DNA of 64,000 nt from Calothrix sp. PCC 6303 (GCF_000317435.1 NC_019751.1:6200001-6264000), one strand, 5' to 3'; positions 1 to 8,210 are shown, counted from the first letter of the stretch. Made by a program: numbers and translations. The notes: generated by a model not told the origin, from the letters alone.

Positions 1-2
1 TC

Positions 3-971
3 GGGTCACTATTTGTTCTTTTCAGCGTGGATATCTACTATAAGACGCTGTTACGACTTTTTCAAGTACAGAAAGACTATCGTATGGCAAAGGAGAATGC
101 TGAGTCAGCATTGTCTCAATTACAACAGTCCCAGACTAGCCAAATGCAGCTAATTCATCGGGAAACTATGCTTGGTTTGGCGAAAATGGTTGCTGGCGTT
201 GCCCATGAAATCAATAACCCAATGACTTTTATTTATGCCAACTTAGATTATTTGGATGAATATACCCAGGGTTTACTAAGAATTATAGCAGTTTATACTA
301 CTCAATACCCACAGTCAAATACCAAAGTTCTCAATACTTTGACTGAGGTTGACTTAGAGTATATCAAGGTAGACCTGCCAAAATTAATCGGCTCGATGGA
401 GGTAGGAGTAAATCGTATTAATAAAATCGTAGAATCACTACAGAATTTCTCACGCTTAAATCAAACTGAGAGTAAATTCGCCGACATCCACGAGGGTATT
501 AACAGTACACTTGACATTTTGCAGCACCGTCTGAAACTCAGTAACACTCATCAGATATTAGTGATCAAGGAATATGGTTCCATTCCTCAGATTGATTGCA
601 ATCCTGGAGTTTTAAATCAAGTATTTTTCAGCTTAATTAATAATGCTATAGATGCACTGATACAAAAAGCAGCTAACTTCAGTAAAATAGGAGATGAAAC
701 ACCGACTATTTGGATTCATACGTCTAAATTTCAGCAGCATGTTGTAATTTCAATTGCTGATAATGGTTGTGGTATGAGCGAGTCTGTTCGCAATAACATT
801 TTCAGACCTTTTTTTAGCACTAAACCCACTGGTCAGGGAACTGGCTTAGGTTTATCTGTTAGCCACCAAATTGTTGTTGAACAACATCGTGGTTCTATTA
901 AATGTTCTTCCGTTGAGAATGAAAGAACTGAATTTTTAATCACACTTCCTATTCGAGATATATGTAAATAG
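3..971 (+). CDS. sensor histidine kinase, C-terminal part (5' end outside window)
   Basis: Partial gene: the frame is open to the left edge, and the first possible start inside (GTG at 27) lies in what looks like the end of a hydrophobic segment, so the true start is probably outside. From the GTG, a short coiled coil (residues 15-50) leads into a HisKA-type H-box GVAHEINNP with the phospho-acceptor His at about residue 60. The ATPase domain shows an N-box (INNAIDAL), G1 (DNGCGM), F-box (FRPFFSTKP) and G2 (GTGLGLSVS), so it is complete and probably catalytic. The kinase core closely resembles the C-terminus of the 1917-residue Ser/Thr-His kinase at 10171-15924, so this may be the tail of a related multidomain kinase. 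The input domain is not visible. Confidence 0.85.
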   Translation, partial: GSLFVLFSVDIYYKTLLRLFQVQKDYRMAKENAESALSQLQQSQTSQMQLIHRETMLGLAKMVAGVAHEINNPMTFIYANLDYLDEYTQGLLRIIAVYTTQYPQSNTKVLNTLTEVDLEYIKVDLPKLIGSMEVGVNRINKIVESLQNFSRLNQTESKFADIHEGINSTLDILQHRLKLSNTHQILVIKEYGSIPQIDCNPGVLNQVFFSLINNAIDALIQKAANFSKIGDETPTIWIHTSKFQQHVVISIADNGCGMSESVRNNIFRPFFSTKPTGQGTGLGLSVSHQIVVEQHRGSIKCSSVENERTEFLITLPIRDICK

Positions 972-1072
972 GGTGTGCTGTTGGCGTGGCACGCTTTACC
1001 TTCATTGCGCTACCCATTGGTTTTAGCACCGAATTAATTAATTGCGGTGCAAGTTTGCGAGGGTTAAAAGAA

Positions 1073-1146
1073 TCGGAGCGGCGGGATTCGAACCCACGAC
1101 CTCCACTACCCCAAAGTGGCGCGCTACCAAGCTGCGCTACGCCCCG
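1073..1146 (-). tRNA. tRNA-Pro (TGG)
   Basis: Read on the minus strand this 74-nt stretch folds as a cloverleaf. The acceptor stem CGGGGCG pairs with CGCTCCG (one G:U), the anticodon loop has TGG (CTTTGGGG), the T-arm contains GGTTCGAATCC, and the discriminator base is A. No CCA is encoded. It stands alone between a kinase tail and DUF1818. Confidence 0.95.
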
Positions 1147-1218
1147 AAAGAAATAACTTTAGATAAATCTAAGAGTTTTTCTCAACTTTCCTACTATACC
1201 ACGAAAATAGAAAAATCA

Positions 1219-1584
1219 TCAAAAAACTTGCAACGTGTTTACGGCTTGCCAAAAACCGGGAACTGCGTCAGCTTCCCATGCTGCTTCCGCGCCTCTGCCA
1301 GAATTGAGAATCAATCTAAGGCTATAATTTTGGGCATAACCTTCAATTTCCATCCAAACTAAATCACTCTCGGCTTCAAGGGAAATTTTTTCCTCATCCA
1401 TTAATTCCCCAGCTATTTGTTTGATTGTTTCAGTTAACTGGGTAAATAATCGACAAAAGTCATTAAATTCGGGTTCTGTTAGTTCAACTGCCCAATTATC
1501 ACTACCAACCAAACCTTGATATTTTGGTGCTGATGGATTCCAGCCGATACGCCAGCCATTTCCAGTTTTGAGAATGCGTTGCAC
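1219..1584 (-). CDS. DUF1818 family protein
   Basis: 121 residues, cytoplasmic, no signal or membrane segment. The pattern fits the cyanobacterial/plastid DUF1818 family: an N-terminal LKTGNGWRIGW strand, a central SDNWAVELTEPEF segment and WMEIEGYAQNYSLRLIL near the C-terminus. The function of the family is unknown. It is the last of four minus-strand genes (malic enzyme, rpoZ, a secreted hypothetical, this one) and starts 22 bp after the stop of the secreted protein, so co-transcription is likely. Confidence 0.75.
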   Translation of the reverse strand: MQRILKTGNGWRIGWNPSAPKYQGLVGSDNWAVELTEPEFNDFCRLFTQLTETIKQIAGELMDEEKISLEAESDLVWMEIEGYAQNYSLRLILNSGRGAEAAWEADAVPGFWQAVNTLQVF

Positions 1585-1606
1585 GATGAAATTTTGGATT
1601 CTTTGC

Positions 1607-2128
1607 TTATTTAGTAGTGAAAGTATTCACCAAGGCTTGAACTAAATTATCTCGTTGACGACGAGTCAATTTAGATATGGCTAATTTATCTGGTTCTAGG
1701 GGATTTTTCTTTAAGGTATCATTCCCTGGATAGGAATTTTCATACATAATTTCATTTTCACCCAGATAATCAGCCAAGGTCAACTTCCAATCTAAACGAA
1801 AATTGGGTGCTCGTCCCTTGACATAGGAATGATAAATAATAATCCGGTTGGCAAGGGTGTTATTTGCGGCTACTTTTCCAGATTCTTTGCTGATGTAGTT
1901 GTTTTCTTTGGGAAAATCGGGTATTTGCTCATAGACTTTCCGCCAAGCATCACCAATACTGACTTGTTGAGCAATAGCGGGTTGAATCGCAAATATCTTG
2001 ATGTTTTTGGAGATATTGTTGGGTACGACTACCTGAAAACTGAGAAACAAACCACTCACCACCAAAAGGGCGATGAGTGTTTGTCTAGGTTTCAGTGGCG
2101 GTAGAATGAACTTGATATTTTTTGTCAT
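1607..2128 (-). CDS. conserved secreted hypothetical protein
   Basis: 173 residues. Positively charged N-terminus followed by a hydrophobic stretch (about residues 17-34, LIALLVVSGLFLSF) and a possible cleavage region near AIAQQ (residues 51-55), so it is either exported or anchored by one helix. The rest is polar with no enzyme motif I recognise. It sits between rpoZ (25 bp upstream) and the DUF1818 gene on the same strand, probably one transcript. I cannot name a function. Confidence 0.6.
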   Translation of the reverse strand: MTKNIKFILPPLKPRQTLIALLVVSGLFLSFQVVVPNNISKNIKIFAIQPAIAQQVSIGDAWRKVYEQIPDFPKENNYISKESGKVAANNTLANRIIIYHSYVKGRAPNFRLDWKLTLADYLGENEIMYENSYPGNDTLKKNPLEPDKLAISKLTRRQRDNLVQALVNTFTTK

Positions 2129-2153
2129 TCGCGCAAATGAATTACCTTAATTG

Positions 2154-2390
2154 TTAGATTTCGCCAATAATCTCTGGCTGGGTGAGTTCATCTGACATTT
2201 CGATGATTGCCCGTAGCACTGGTTTCATCATCATATCGTCTGTACTGTCAAAATCTTCATAGCGGCGGCGTTTGGCACGGTTTGCCACCTGAACCGTGAT
2301 GCGGTAACGATTAGAAGCTGCTGCAATCAAGTCTTCTGCACGATACATAATCTGAGATTGGGTTGTCTCGAATTTGGAACGCTTGAGCAT
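2154..2390 (-). CDS. rpoZ: RNA polymerase omega subunit
   Basis: 78 residues, the size expected for cyanobacterial omega. The conserved core reads [20 protein letters not shown] followed by a basic AKRRR stretch and the acidic helix [14 protein letters not shown]. Omega binds the beta' subunit and helps RNA polymerase assembly; in cyanobacteria it also supports primary sigma factor use. Start ATG at 2390. The gene follows the malic enzyme gene by about 100 bp and is followed closely by a secreted hypothetical. Confidence 0.92.
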   Translation of the reverse strand: MLKRSKFETTQSQIMYRAEDLIAAASNRYRITVQVANRAKRRRYEDFDSTDDMMMKPVLRAIIEMSDELTQPEIIGEI

Positions 2391-2492
2391 AATTTATTGC
2401 TTTTTGGGGCTTTTTGTGGTGTCAGTTCTAAGTGTAACAGGAGACTTTGGAGGAATTCAGAATTTGAGGTTAAGTTCTGAATTGAACTTCGC

Positions 2493-3884
2493 TTAACGAC
2501 GGGCAATACCTTCTTCACGCGCTGCGCGTTGAACTGCGGCAGCTACAACTTGTGATACACGTTTATCAAACACCGATGGGATAATGTGTTCACGGTTCAA
2601 ATCAGCGGGGTTGACAAGGGATGCGATCGCATTAGCAGCTTCAAGGCACATTAGGGTTGTAATTGTCTTTGCCCGACAATCTAAAGCACCTCGGAAAATT
2701 CCCGGAAATGCTAGCACATTATTAATTTGGTTGGGGTAATCACTACGCCCTGTGGCAACTACTGCCACATCATTCATAATTAACTCTGGTTGAATTTCGG
2801 GAATTGGATTCGCCATCGCAAATACAATTGCATCCTTTGTCATTGAGCGTACCATTTCTGGAGTCAGGACACCAGGGGCGCTAACACCAATAAATACATC
2901 TGCCCCTTGAATTGCCCCAGCTAAAGATCCCTGTGCTTTGACTGCAAACTCCAGCTTTTCTTCAGTTAAATCTGTGCGCTGAGTCGAAAGCATCCCCTTA
3001 GAATCGCACATGATGATAGTTTCTGCCCCAGCTTTCCGCAATAATCGGGCTACAGCGACCCCAGCAGCCCCGGCACCATTGATAACGACTCTGATCTTGT
3101 TGATAGGCTTATTCACCAGCTTCAAGGCGTTGATTAGTGCCGCTAAAGTCACAATCGCCGTTCCATGTTGATCATCATGAAATACCGGAATATCTAATTC
3201 TTGACGTAACCTAGCTTCAATTTCAAAACAGCGAGGTGCGGCAATATCTTCTAAATTAACACCACCAAAAACAGGCTCTAAATTTTTGACAGTTCTGACA
3301 ATTTCATCAGTATCTTGAGTTGCCAGACAAATGGGGAAAGCATCAATGTTGGCAAACTCCTTAAATAGCATTGCTTTACCCTCCATCACAGGTAAAGAAG
3401 CCTCAGCCCCCAAATTCCCCAAACCTAAAACAGCGCTACCATCAGTGACAATCGCCACAGTATTTTGTTTGATAGTAAGATTATGCACCTCTTCCGGATT
3501 TTCAGCGATCGCGCGACAAATCCGACCTACTCCAGGAGTATACGCCATCGCCAAATCGGAAACACTTTTGATTTCAATCCGACTGCAAACACTAATCTTG
3601 CCACCGCGATGTAAATTAAAAGTGCGATCATAGACATTAACCAACTTAATATCTGGTAAAGCCTTAATCGCTTCAACAATCGTCTCTGCATGTTCCGTAC
3701 TCGAAGCATCCACAGTTAAATCACGAGTAGAAACAGCCCGACTTTGTTCAATTAAATCTATTTGCCCAATGTTACCACCATTGGATGCGATCGCTTGCGT
3801 CACCGAAGCCAGCATTCCCACACGATTGGGAACCTCTAGACGGAGAGTCAAACTAAAACTCGAATTGGGTGTGAGATTTACCAT
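2493..3884 (-). CDS. NAD(P)-dependent malic enzyme with N-terminal ACT domain
   Basis: 463 residues. Residues 1-85 form an ACT-type regulatory domain (SLTLRLEVPNRVGMLASVTQAI). The rest is a short bacterial malic enzyme: AYTPGVGRICRAIAENPEE, the loop GLGNLGAEASLPVMEGKA, FHDDQHGTAIVTLAAL (metal/substrate site), and a Rossmann NAD(P) motif INGAGAAGVAVARLL. It should decarboxylate malate oxidatively to pyruvate. The ACT domain suggests amino-acid or other ligand control (inference). Coenzyme preference cannot be read safely. ATG at 3884; it opens the minus-strand block that continues into rpoZ. Confidence 0.9.
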   Translation of the reverse strand: MVNLTPNSSFSLTLRLEVPNRVGMLASVTQAIASNGGNIGQIDLIEQSRAVSTRDLTVDASSTEHAETIVEAIKALPDIKLVNVYDRTFNLHRGGKISVCSRIEIKSVSDLAMAYTPGVGRICRAIAENPEEVHNLTIKQNTVAIVTDGSAVLGLGNLGAEASLPVMEGKAMLFKEFANIDAFPICLATQDTDEIVRTVKNLEPVFGGVNLEDIAAPRCFEIEARLRQELDIPVFHDDQHGTAIVTLAALINALKLVNKPINKIRVVINGAGAAGVAVARLLRKAGAETIIMCDSKGMLSTQRTDLTEEKLEFAVKAQGSLAGAIQGADVFIGVSAPGVLTPEMVRSMTKDAIVFAMANPIPEIQPELIMNDVAVVATGRSDYPNQINNVLAFPGIFRGALDCRAKTITTLMCLEAANAIASLVNPADLNREHIIPSVFDKRVSQVVAAAVQRAAREEGIARR

Positions 3885-4010
3885 GCTGAGTATTGGAATT
3901 TAATATTCAATATTAATATTCACACATACCAAACAATCCAAGTATCTAAAAACCTCATTCCCCCCTCTCTACCAAAACCCCTCAACGCCAGAAAAAAAGT
4001 CCCTCAAAAA

Positions 4011-4058
4011 CCCTCTGCGTTTCTCTGCGCTTACCTTTGCGAGACTTTGCGTTAAAAA
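4011..4058. repeat. interspersed cyanobacterial repeat (CTCTGCG-type)
   Basis: The sequence has the pattern CTCTGCGTTTCTCTGCGC, then CTTTGCG and GACTTTGCGTTAAAA. This block is familiar as a dispersed intergenic repeat in filamentous cyanobacteria. It lies between the malic enzyme gene and the small secreted protein gene and encodes nothing visible. Only one copy is seen in this window, so the repeat label rests on recognition. Confidence 0.4.
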
Positions 4059-4074
4059 TATTATATTATCGTTG

Positions 4075-4107
4075 CAAAACAAAAGACGCGAGTTTATCCT
4101 CGCGTCT
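4075..4107 (-). terminator. Rho-independent terminator
   Basis: A perfect 9-bp stem (AGACGCGAG at 4084-4092 with CTCGCGTCT at 4099-4107, loop of 6) is followed on the minus strand by TTTTGTTTTGC. It begins 10 bp beyond the stop codon of the small secreted protein gene, so it should end that transcript. Confidence 0.8.
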
Positions 4108-4116
4108 CCTAACCAA

Positions 4117-4449
4117 TTACTTACTAGGTGTCTGGGTAGTACCCAACTGTTGATTTTGCTGAATCAACTGCTGTTGCTTTTTGCGAAACTCACTAGCAGC
4201 ATCATCCAACTGTTGACTTTGTTCCTTCGCAAACTCTGGATTCAGACTGCCAAACCGAGCATTATGAATCAATTGGAACATATTAAAAGGACTCTGCTCA
4301 ACACCCTGGGAAAAAGGATCGCTACTATTGGGAGAGTCAGAATTTTGCAAATTGATAGCTGAATCAGCAGATTGAGCCATAACTGCCGCAGGTGCGACAA
4401 AAGCCGCTAAACTAGCACCAGCAATGAGTGTGAGAATTTGGATTTTCAT
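4117..4449 (-). CDS. small secreted hypothetical protein
   Basis: 110 residues with a clear Sec signal peptide (MKIQILTLIAGASLAAFVAPA, Ala-X-Ala-like cleavage near AVMAQS, about residue 25). The mature part is Ser/Asn-rich, then NPEFAKEQSQQLDDAASEF and a Gln-rich C-terminal coiled coil. No enzyme motif. A strong terminator follows directly, which supports a real expressed gene. It lies downstream of the ABC exporter pair on the same strand with a 47-bp gap. The function is unknown. Confidence 0.65.
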   Translation of the reverse strand: MKIQILTLIAGASLAAFVAPAAVMAQSADSAINLQNSDSPNSSDPFSQGVEQSPFNMFQLIHNARFGSLNPEFAKEQSQQLDDAASEFRKKQQQLIQQNQQLGTTQTPSK

Positions 4450-4496
4450 TGAGTTTATTCCCCAGTTGTCAAAATTACTAAACCTGTGATTACATT

Positions 4497-5375
4497 TTAT
4501 GAAAGAGTTTGTCTAAGTCGAGGTTGGATAGCCACCAATGCCACCACCGCGAAACCGAACAACACTAACAAAGCTTTGCCAAAACTAACATCACCCCAAA
4601 AAGCCTGCATCACCACACTATCTAAACTCCAACTGCTGTGGTTATAAAGGTAGCGAATGGGTTCAATTGCATAACTTAGAGGATTCAGCGTAGCGACGAT
4701 TTGTAGCCACTGAGGCATAAAAGATAATGGTGCTAAAGCTGTGCTGGCAAAGAACAAAGGCAGGTTAGTGACGAAAATTACCGCAATTAACTCAATATGT
4801 CCTGGTAAAGTAAAAGCCAAACCCAAACTGAGTGCTGTAATACCAAGAGCCAAGAGGAAAACAATTAACGCGATCGCGCTCAAGCCTCCGACATCTGGTA
4901 AGCCTGCCCCCAAAAATGCCGTTGCTGCCACAATTACGCCTGCTTGCAGCAAACTTTGGCTAATAATAAAGATCGCTGAAGCAAACACAATGGAAAACCG
5001 CGAAGCTAAAGGTGCCACCAGTAGCCTGTTCAAAAAGCCAAATTCCCGGTCAAACATAATTGGTAATCCAGCATTCAGAGCGCCACTAAATGCTGTAATT
5101 ACAATTACACCTGCACTCAGAAATTGTGCGTAGTTTGGGGTATTTCCAAAAATACCTTTGGGTGCATTTTGGAACAAAGCACCAAATAAAACCAACCACA
5201 TCACAGGTTGAATAATCCCCGCAATCAAAGTAGAAGGACGACGCTGCAACTGAATAAACAACCGACGAGTTAAGGCTAAGGTTTCTTGAACTAAATCACC
5301 CAACCAATTAGAACCAGTTTGATCATAAAGTTGTGGTGTGATTTCTGATTTTGGCGGTGTTATGGTACTGCTCAT
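4497..5375 (-). CDS. ABC-2 type transporter permease (DrrB-like)
   Basis: 292 residues. A cytoplasmic N-terminus (about 40 residues) is followed by roughly six membrane segments, the first near TLIAGIIQPVMWLVLFGAL. The ABC-2 signature region (FDREFGFLNRLLVAPL) lies in the first cytoplasmic loop and NPLSYAIEPIRYLYN near the end. It should form the membrane half of an exporter driven by the ATPase encoded upstream (5520-6539). The DrrAB family exports drugs or lipophilic compounds; the substrate here is unknown. ATG at 5375. The two genes are separated by a G-rich tract in the transcript. Confidence 0.88.
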   Translation of the reverse strand: MSSTITPPKSEITPQLYDQTGSNWLGDLVQETLALTRRLFIQLQRRPSTLIAGIIQPVMWLVLFGALFQNAPKGIFGNTPNYAQFLSAGVIVITAFSGALNAGLPIMFDREFGFLNRLLVAPLASRFSIVFASAIFIISQSLLQAGVIVAATAFLGAGLPDVGGLSAIALIVFLLALGITALSLGLAFTLPGHIELIAVIFVTNLPLFFASTALAPLSFMPQWLQIVATLNPLSYAIEPIRYLYNHSSWSLDSVVMQAFWGDVSFGKALLVLFGFAVVALVAIQPRLRQTLS

Positions 5376-5445
5376 AATAAATAATTCGGGTTTTTAGATT
5401 GTTTAGATTTTAGATTTAATTTTGAGGAAAATTGGAAACGTCACA

Positions 5446-5520
5446 CCTCCTCTTCCCCTTACCTCCCCTACCTCCCCTACCTCCCTGCTTCCCCTGCTCC
5501 CTGCCCCTTTTCTTCTTCCC
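5446..5520 (-). repeat. G-rich tandem tract between exporter genes
   Basis: On the coding (minus) strand this 75-bp stretch is almost all purine and holds at least seven runs of three or four G separated by 2-6 nt, including three GGGGAGGTA-like units. It overlaps the stop of the ATPase gene by one base and lies upstream of the permease gene, so the mRNA would carry it. The run spacing fits a G-quadruplex. Confidence 0.6.
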
Positions 5521-6539
5521 TATCTCATATTCTGCTTTTTCTCAGCCTTCGCATCCCGGTTTCCCGCTGCTGCTAATTCAGCATCCATCAAAGTGCGTCC
5601 AGTTGCTGCCAGATATACATCATCTAAGCTAGGACGAGATTGGGCAATGCCGAACATCGGTAAACCAGCAGTATTTAAGGTTTGCTGAATATTAATCAAG
5701 GCATCATTTTGAGGAGTCACCACCAAATTTAAGGAATTACCCTGTGCTGCATTGATGATTACTTCCTGCACAAAAGGCAAAGATGTGAGTAAATCTTTAG
5801 CCTTTGTCGCTTCATCCACTGGCGAAAATTCGCGGATTCTGAGAGTTATGCGATCGCCTCCCACTTTATCCTTAAGCTGGGAGGGAGTACCCGCTGCAAT
5901 CACCATTCCCCGATCTATAATTGCCACTCTATCGGCTAATGCGTCAATTTCTTCTAAATAATGGCTGGTAATTAATACTGTTGTTCCAGCTTCCCGCAAC
6001 TTTCGTAAAAACTCCCACACAATAAAACGGCTTTCAATATCTAATCCCACCGTTGGTTCATCCAGTACCAACACATCCGGGGAATGGAGTAAACCTGCAG
6101 CTAAATCCAAACGTTTGCGAATCCCACCGGAATAAGTACCTGTTTTTTTGTCAGCGTATTCCTGCAAACCAAGTAAATTCAACATCACATCAATTCGCTG
6201 CTTCATCATAGCCCCAGGCAAATGATACAGCGCGCCTTGTAGTTGCAGCAATTCTCGACCAGTCAAAACCTTATCGATGGCGACTTCTTGCGCCACATAA
6301 CCTAGGCGCTGTCTTGCCATTCTAGGGTTATCAATCACCGAAACCCCAGAAACTTCAATTTTCCCCGCATCCGGCGTTGTTAGCGTGCATAGGGCACGCA
6401 GAGTAGTGGTTTTACCTGCACCATTGGGACCCAATAACCCAAAAATTTCTCCTGGCTGAATCTGAAAAGATACATCCTTAACAGCTTCAACTGTGCCGTA
6501 GCGCTTCTTTAGATTTTCAATGAAAACGGCAGGAGCCAT
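5520..6539 (-). CDS. ABC transporter ATP-binding protein (DrrA-like)
   Basis: 339 residues. Walker A GPNGAGKTT (about residues 38-46), signature YSGGIRKRLDLA, Walker B VLVLDEPTVGLD, and the H-loop in ITSHYLEEIDALADR. The C-terminal ~100 residues (DRITLRIREFSP onward) form the DrrA-type accessory domain. It pairs with the permease gene 144 bp downstream. Role: energising export of a lipophilic or secondary-metabolite-like compound. Its start (ATG at 6539) faces away from the oxidase/peptide cluster at 7004, so the two transcription units are divergent and share a 464-bp upstream region. Confidence 0.92.
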   Translation of the reverse strand: MAPAVFIENLKKRYGTVEAVKDVSFQIQPGEIFGLLGPNGAGKTTTLRALCTLTTPDAGKIEVSGVSVIDNPRMARQRLGYVAQEVAIDKVLTGRELLQLQGALYHLPGAMMKQRIDVMLNLLGLQEYADKKTGTYSGGIRKRLDLAAGLLHSPDVLVLDEPTVGLDIESRFIVWEFLRKLREAGTTVLITSHYLEEIDALADRVAIIDRGMVIAAGTPSQLKDKVGGDRITLRIREFSPVDEATKAKDLLTSLPFVQEVIINAAQGNSLNLVVTPQNDALINIQQTLNTAGLPMFGIAQSRPSLDDVYLAATGRTLMDAELAAAGNRDAKAEKKQNMR

Positions 6540-6841
6540 GACATGTCAGTCCTAAATATACAAATCTCAACAGAGTCTACCCTCTATTGTAGAAGTTGGG
6601 TGTTGGTGTGGAGCAATCAACAGCAAAAAATCCCAATTTCTTAGTTTCCGGCACATGCGAAGCTTGCGCGACGAGAGTCGTTCACGCCTGATGTCCAAGT
6701 CCCACAGTCTTTTACTCGCGTTAGTACCTACCGTTTGTCCATCTACACCCAGATATTATTTTATATGAAGAATAAATAAACATATATCAACTTACCATGA
6801 TAATTCATGACAATATTTTGTATGTATTTATGGTAATTTCA

Positions 6842-6899
6842 CGTATATTTTCGATATTTTCCGTATATTTTCCGTATTTTGCCGTATATTTTAATTTTT
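6842..6899 (+). promoter_or_regulatory. helically phased CGTATATTTT repeats upstream of the oxidase/peptide cluster
   Basis: Within the 464-bp divergent intergenic region (6540-7003), five imperfect units related to CGTATATTTTC stand side by side. Their T-tracts begin near 6848, 6857, 6868, 6877 and 6889, about 10 bp apart on average. Such phasing gives curved DNA or an array of protein-binding iterons. The remaining part of the region (6540-6830) shows no gene. Confidence 0.45.
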
Positions 6900-6939
6900 C
6901 TCCTTAAGGATAATAAATGGAATAAGTATAATTAAGTAC

Positions 6940-6969
6940 TTTACAACTTTCTTAGACATCACTTAGTAT
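6940..6969 (+). promoter_or_regulatory. candidate sigma70-type promoter
   Basis: TTTACA (6940-6945), an 18-bp spacer and TAGTAT (6964-6969). It would give a leader of about 28 nt ahead of the GTG at 7004 and lies just downstream of the phased T-tracts, which could act as an upstream element. Judged by eye only. Confidence 0.4.
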
Positions 6970-7003
6970 TTTATCTACATAGGTAAAACTAAAGAGGTTT
7001 GTA

Positions 7004-7750
7004 GTGAAAGAAATCCTCGATTTAGTAAATCAAAGAAAAGAAGAGTTTGCTAAAGCACCATTCTTTGAATTTATGCAAGATAAGAATATTGATCCCAGAA
7101 AAAAATTTGTTTGGGTACCATATGCTGCACCATTTCTAATGGGCTTTAAGGATGTATTTTCCTATGCAATTTTTGAGAAACATTTAACTGAACCAATTCA
7201 CGAGCATATTAACCGTTATGCTACTGAAGAGAGTCGTCATGTGTTATGGTACCTCCAAGATTTACAAAAACTGGGTTTTAATTCTTCACTAAAATATGCA
7301 GATGTTTTAGGATTCCTCTGGAGTTCTGAAATAGAGCGTATACGGCACTTGTCATATGACTTGATTACTTGTGCAAATCAAAAAGACATAGTTTTGAAAC
7401 TTGCAGTTATTGATGCTGTTGAAGCAACCGCATATGTTGGTTTTTCTACTTTTGCAGAAGTAACAAATGAGTTACAAAAACTGACGAAGCATAACTATAA
7501 CTACTTTGGAAAAGCTCACAGCAGAGCAGAAACAGAGCAAAAGCACATACACGGATTTGATGAAGCCGAAAGCTATCTTAGAGGCTTAAAGATCACGCAA
7601 GAGCAAAGAATCGCAGCAATTGAATTAGTTGAATGTGTATTTGATATCTTTAACGAGTTTCTAGATATATGCCTGAAACTTGCTAAAAAGTACGAACAAA
7701 GTCAACCTTTGTTTAAATCTTCTGAAACTGAATTGTTAGCGCGAGCATAA
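7004..7750 (+). CDS. heme-oxygenase-like diiron oxidase (HDO) family protein
   Basis: 248 residues, all-helical, soluble. Helices carry acid/His pairs typical of the heme-oxygenase-fold non-heme iron enzymes: YATEESRHVLWYL (E75/E76, H79), VIDAVEATAY (E140) and HSRAETEQKHIHGFDEAE (H172, H181, H183, D186), so six ligands for two irons are available. The family (UndA, SznF central domain and relatives) uses O2 for oxidative cleavage, N-oxygenation or decarboxylation. The exact reaction cannot be read. GTG start with AGAGG six bases before it. It leads a plus-strand set with the repeat peptide (7986) and a halogenase-like flavoenzyme (8318). A TenA/PqqC-like fold member without redox role is the main alternative. 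Confidence 0.7.
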   Translation: MKEILDLVNQRKEEFAKAPFFEFMQDKNIDPRKKFVWVPYAAPFLMGFKDVFSYAIFEKHLTEPIHEHINRYATEESRHVLWYLQDLQKLGFNSSLKYADVLGFLWSSEIERIRHLSYDLITCANQKDIVLKLAVIDAVEATAYVGFSTFAEVTNELQKLTKHNYNYFGKAHSRAETEQKHIHGFDEAESYLRGLKITQEQRIAAIELVECVFDIFNEFLDICLKLAKKYEQSQPLFKSSETELLARA

Positions 7751-7985
7751 ATTATATATTTTATATTTGTGACTGGTTATGAATCAAATTTAGTTCTCTA
7801 ATTTCAATAATTCTAGCCTAGAATAAGGCTCAATCTATTAGACACCTCTTGAAAAAATTTAGAAATGTAGCAGTGCTCTTCTTCTAAATGAACTATTAAT
7901 ATTACGATGAATAATTCTTTTCCAGAGATGTCTCTATTATGTATAGCATTTACCAGTTCCCCATCTAACTTTCTGGAGTTTTATT

Positions 7986-8168
7986 ATGGATAATTTATCA
8001 CTTTCCTCGACTTCGACAGAAACATTAGATATTTCTCACACATGGACAGAAACATTAGATATTTCTCACACATGGACAGAAACATTAGATATTTCTCACA
8101 CATGGACAGAAACATTAGATATTTCTCACACATTGAAAGAAGAACCCAAACTTAATTTAGCTGTTTAA
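7986..8168 (+). CDS. repeat peptide, candidate RiPP precursor (4 x TETLDISHTW)
   Basis: 60 residues: a 10-residue head (MDNLSLSSTS), four exactly phased decamers at residues 11-50 (TETLDISHTW three times, then TETLDISHTL), and a 10-residue tail (KEEPKLNLAV). There is no Cys, no membrane segment and no signal peptide; the peptide is acidic. ATG is preceded by GGAG at good spacing (7973-7976), a stronger ribosome site than that of many neighbours. The four 30-bp DNA units are identical except for one base. It sits between an HDO-like oxidase and a halogenase-like flavoenzyme, the arrangement expected of a multi-core precursor and its tailoring enzymes. No known precursor family is recognised, and the very short head would be an unusual leader. 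An unrelated minisatellite ORF remains possible. Confidence 0.6.
   Translation: MDNLSLSSTSTETLDISHTWTETLDISHTWTETLDISHTWTETLDISHTLKEEPKLNLAV
8016..8135 (+). repeat. four 30-bp in-frame tandem repeats
   Basis: Units at 8016-8045, 8046-8075, 8076-8105 and 8106-8135. Copies 1-3 are identical and copy 4 differs at one base (TGG to TTG in its last codon). The unit length is a multiple of three and the units begin exactly at codon 11 of the peptide gene. Confidence 0.95.
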
Positions 8169-8210
8169 ACTTAAAATCTGATTTCAGATTCTAAGTGGTT
8201 AACAAAATTC

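Noticed and set aside
1042-1362. 106-codon plus-strand frame
   Set aside because: It runs through tRNA-Pro and overlaps the DUF1818 gene in antisense.
4497-6539. Counting the DrrAB-like exporter as part of the peptide cluster
   Set aside because: It is divergent, separated by 464 bp and is a common cyanobacterial gene pair. Linkage is possible but not shown by the sequence.
8016-8135. 30-bp repeats taken as a CRISPR array
   Set aside because: The units are directly adjacent with no spacers, lie in a codon frame with a good ribosome site, and no cas genes are near.
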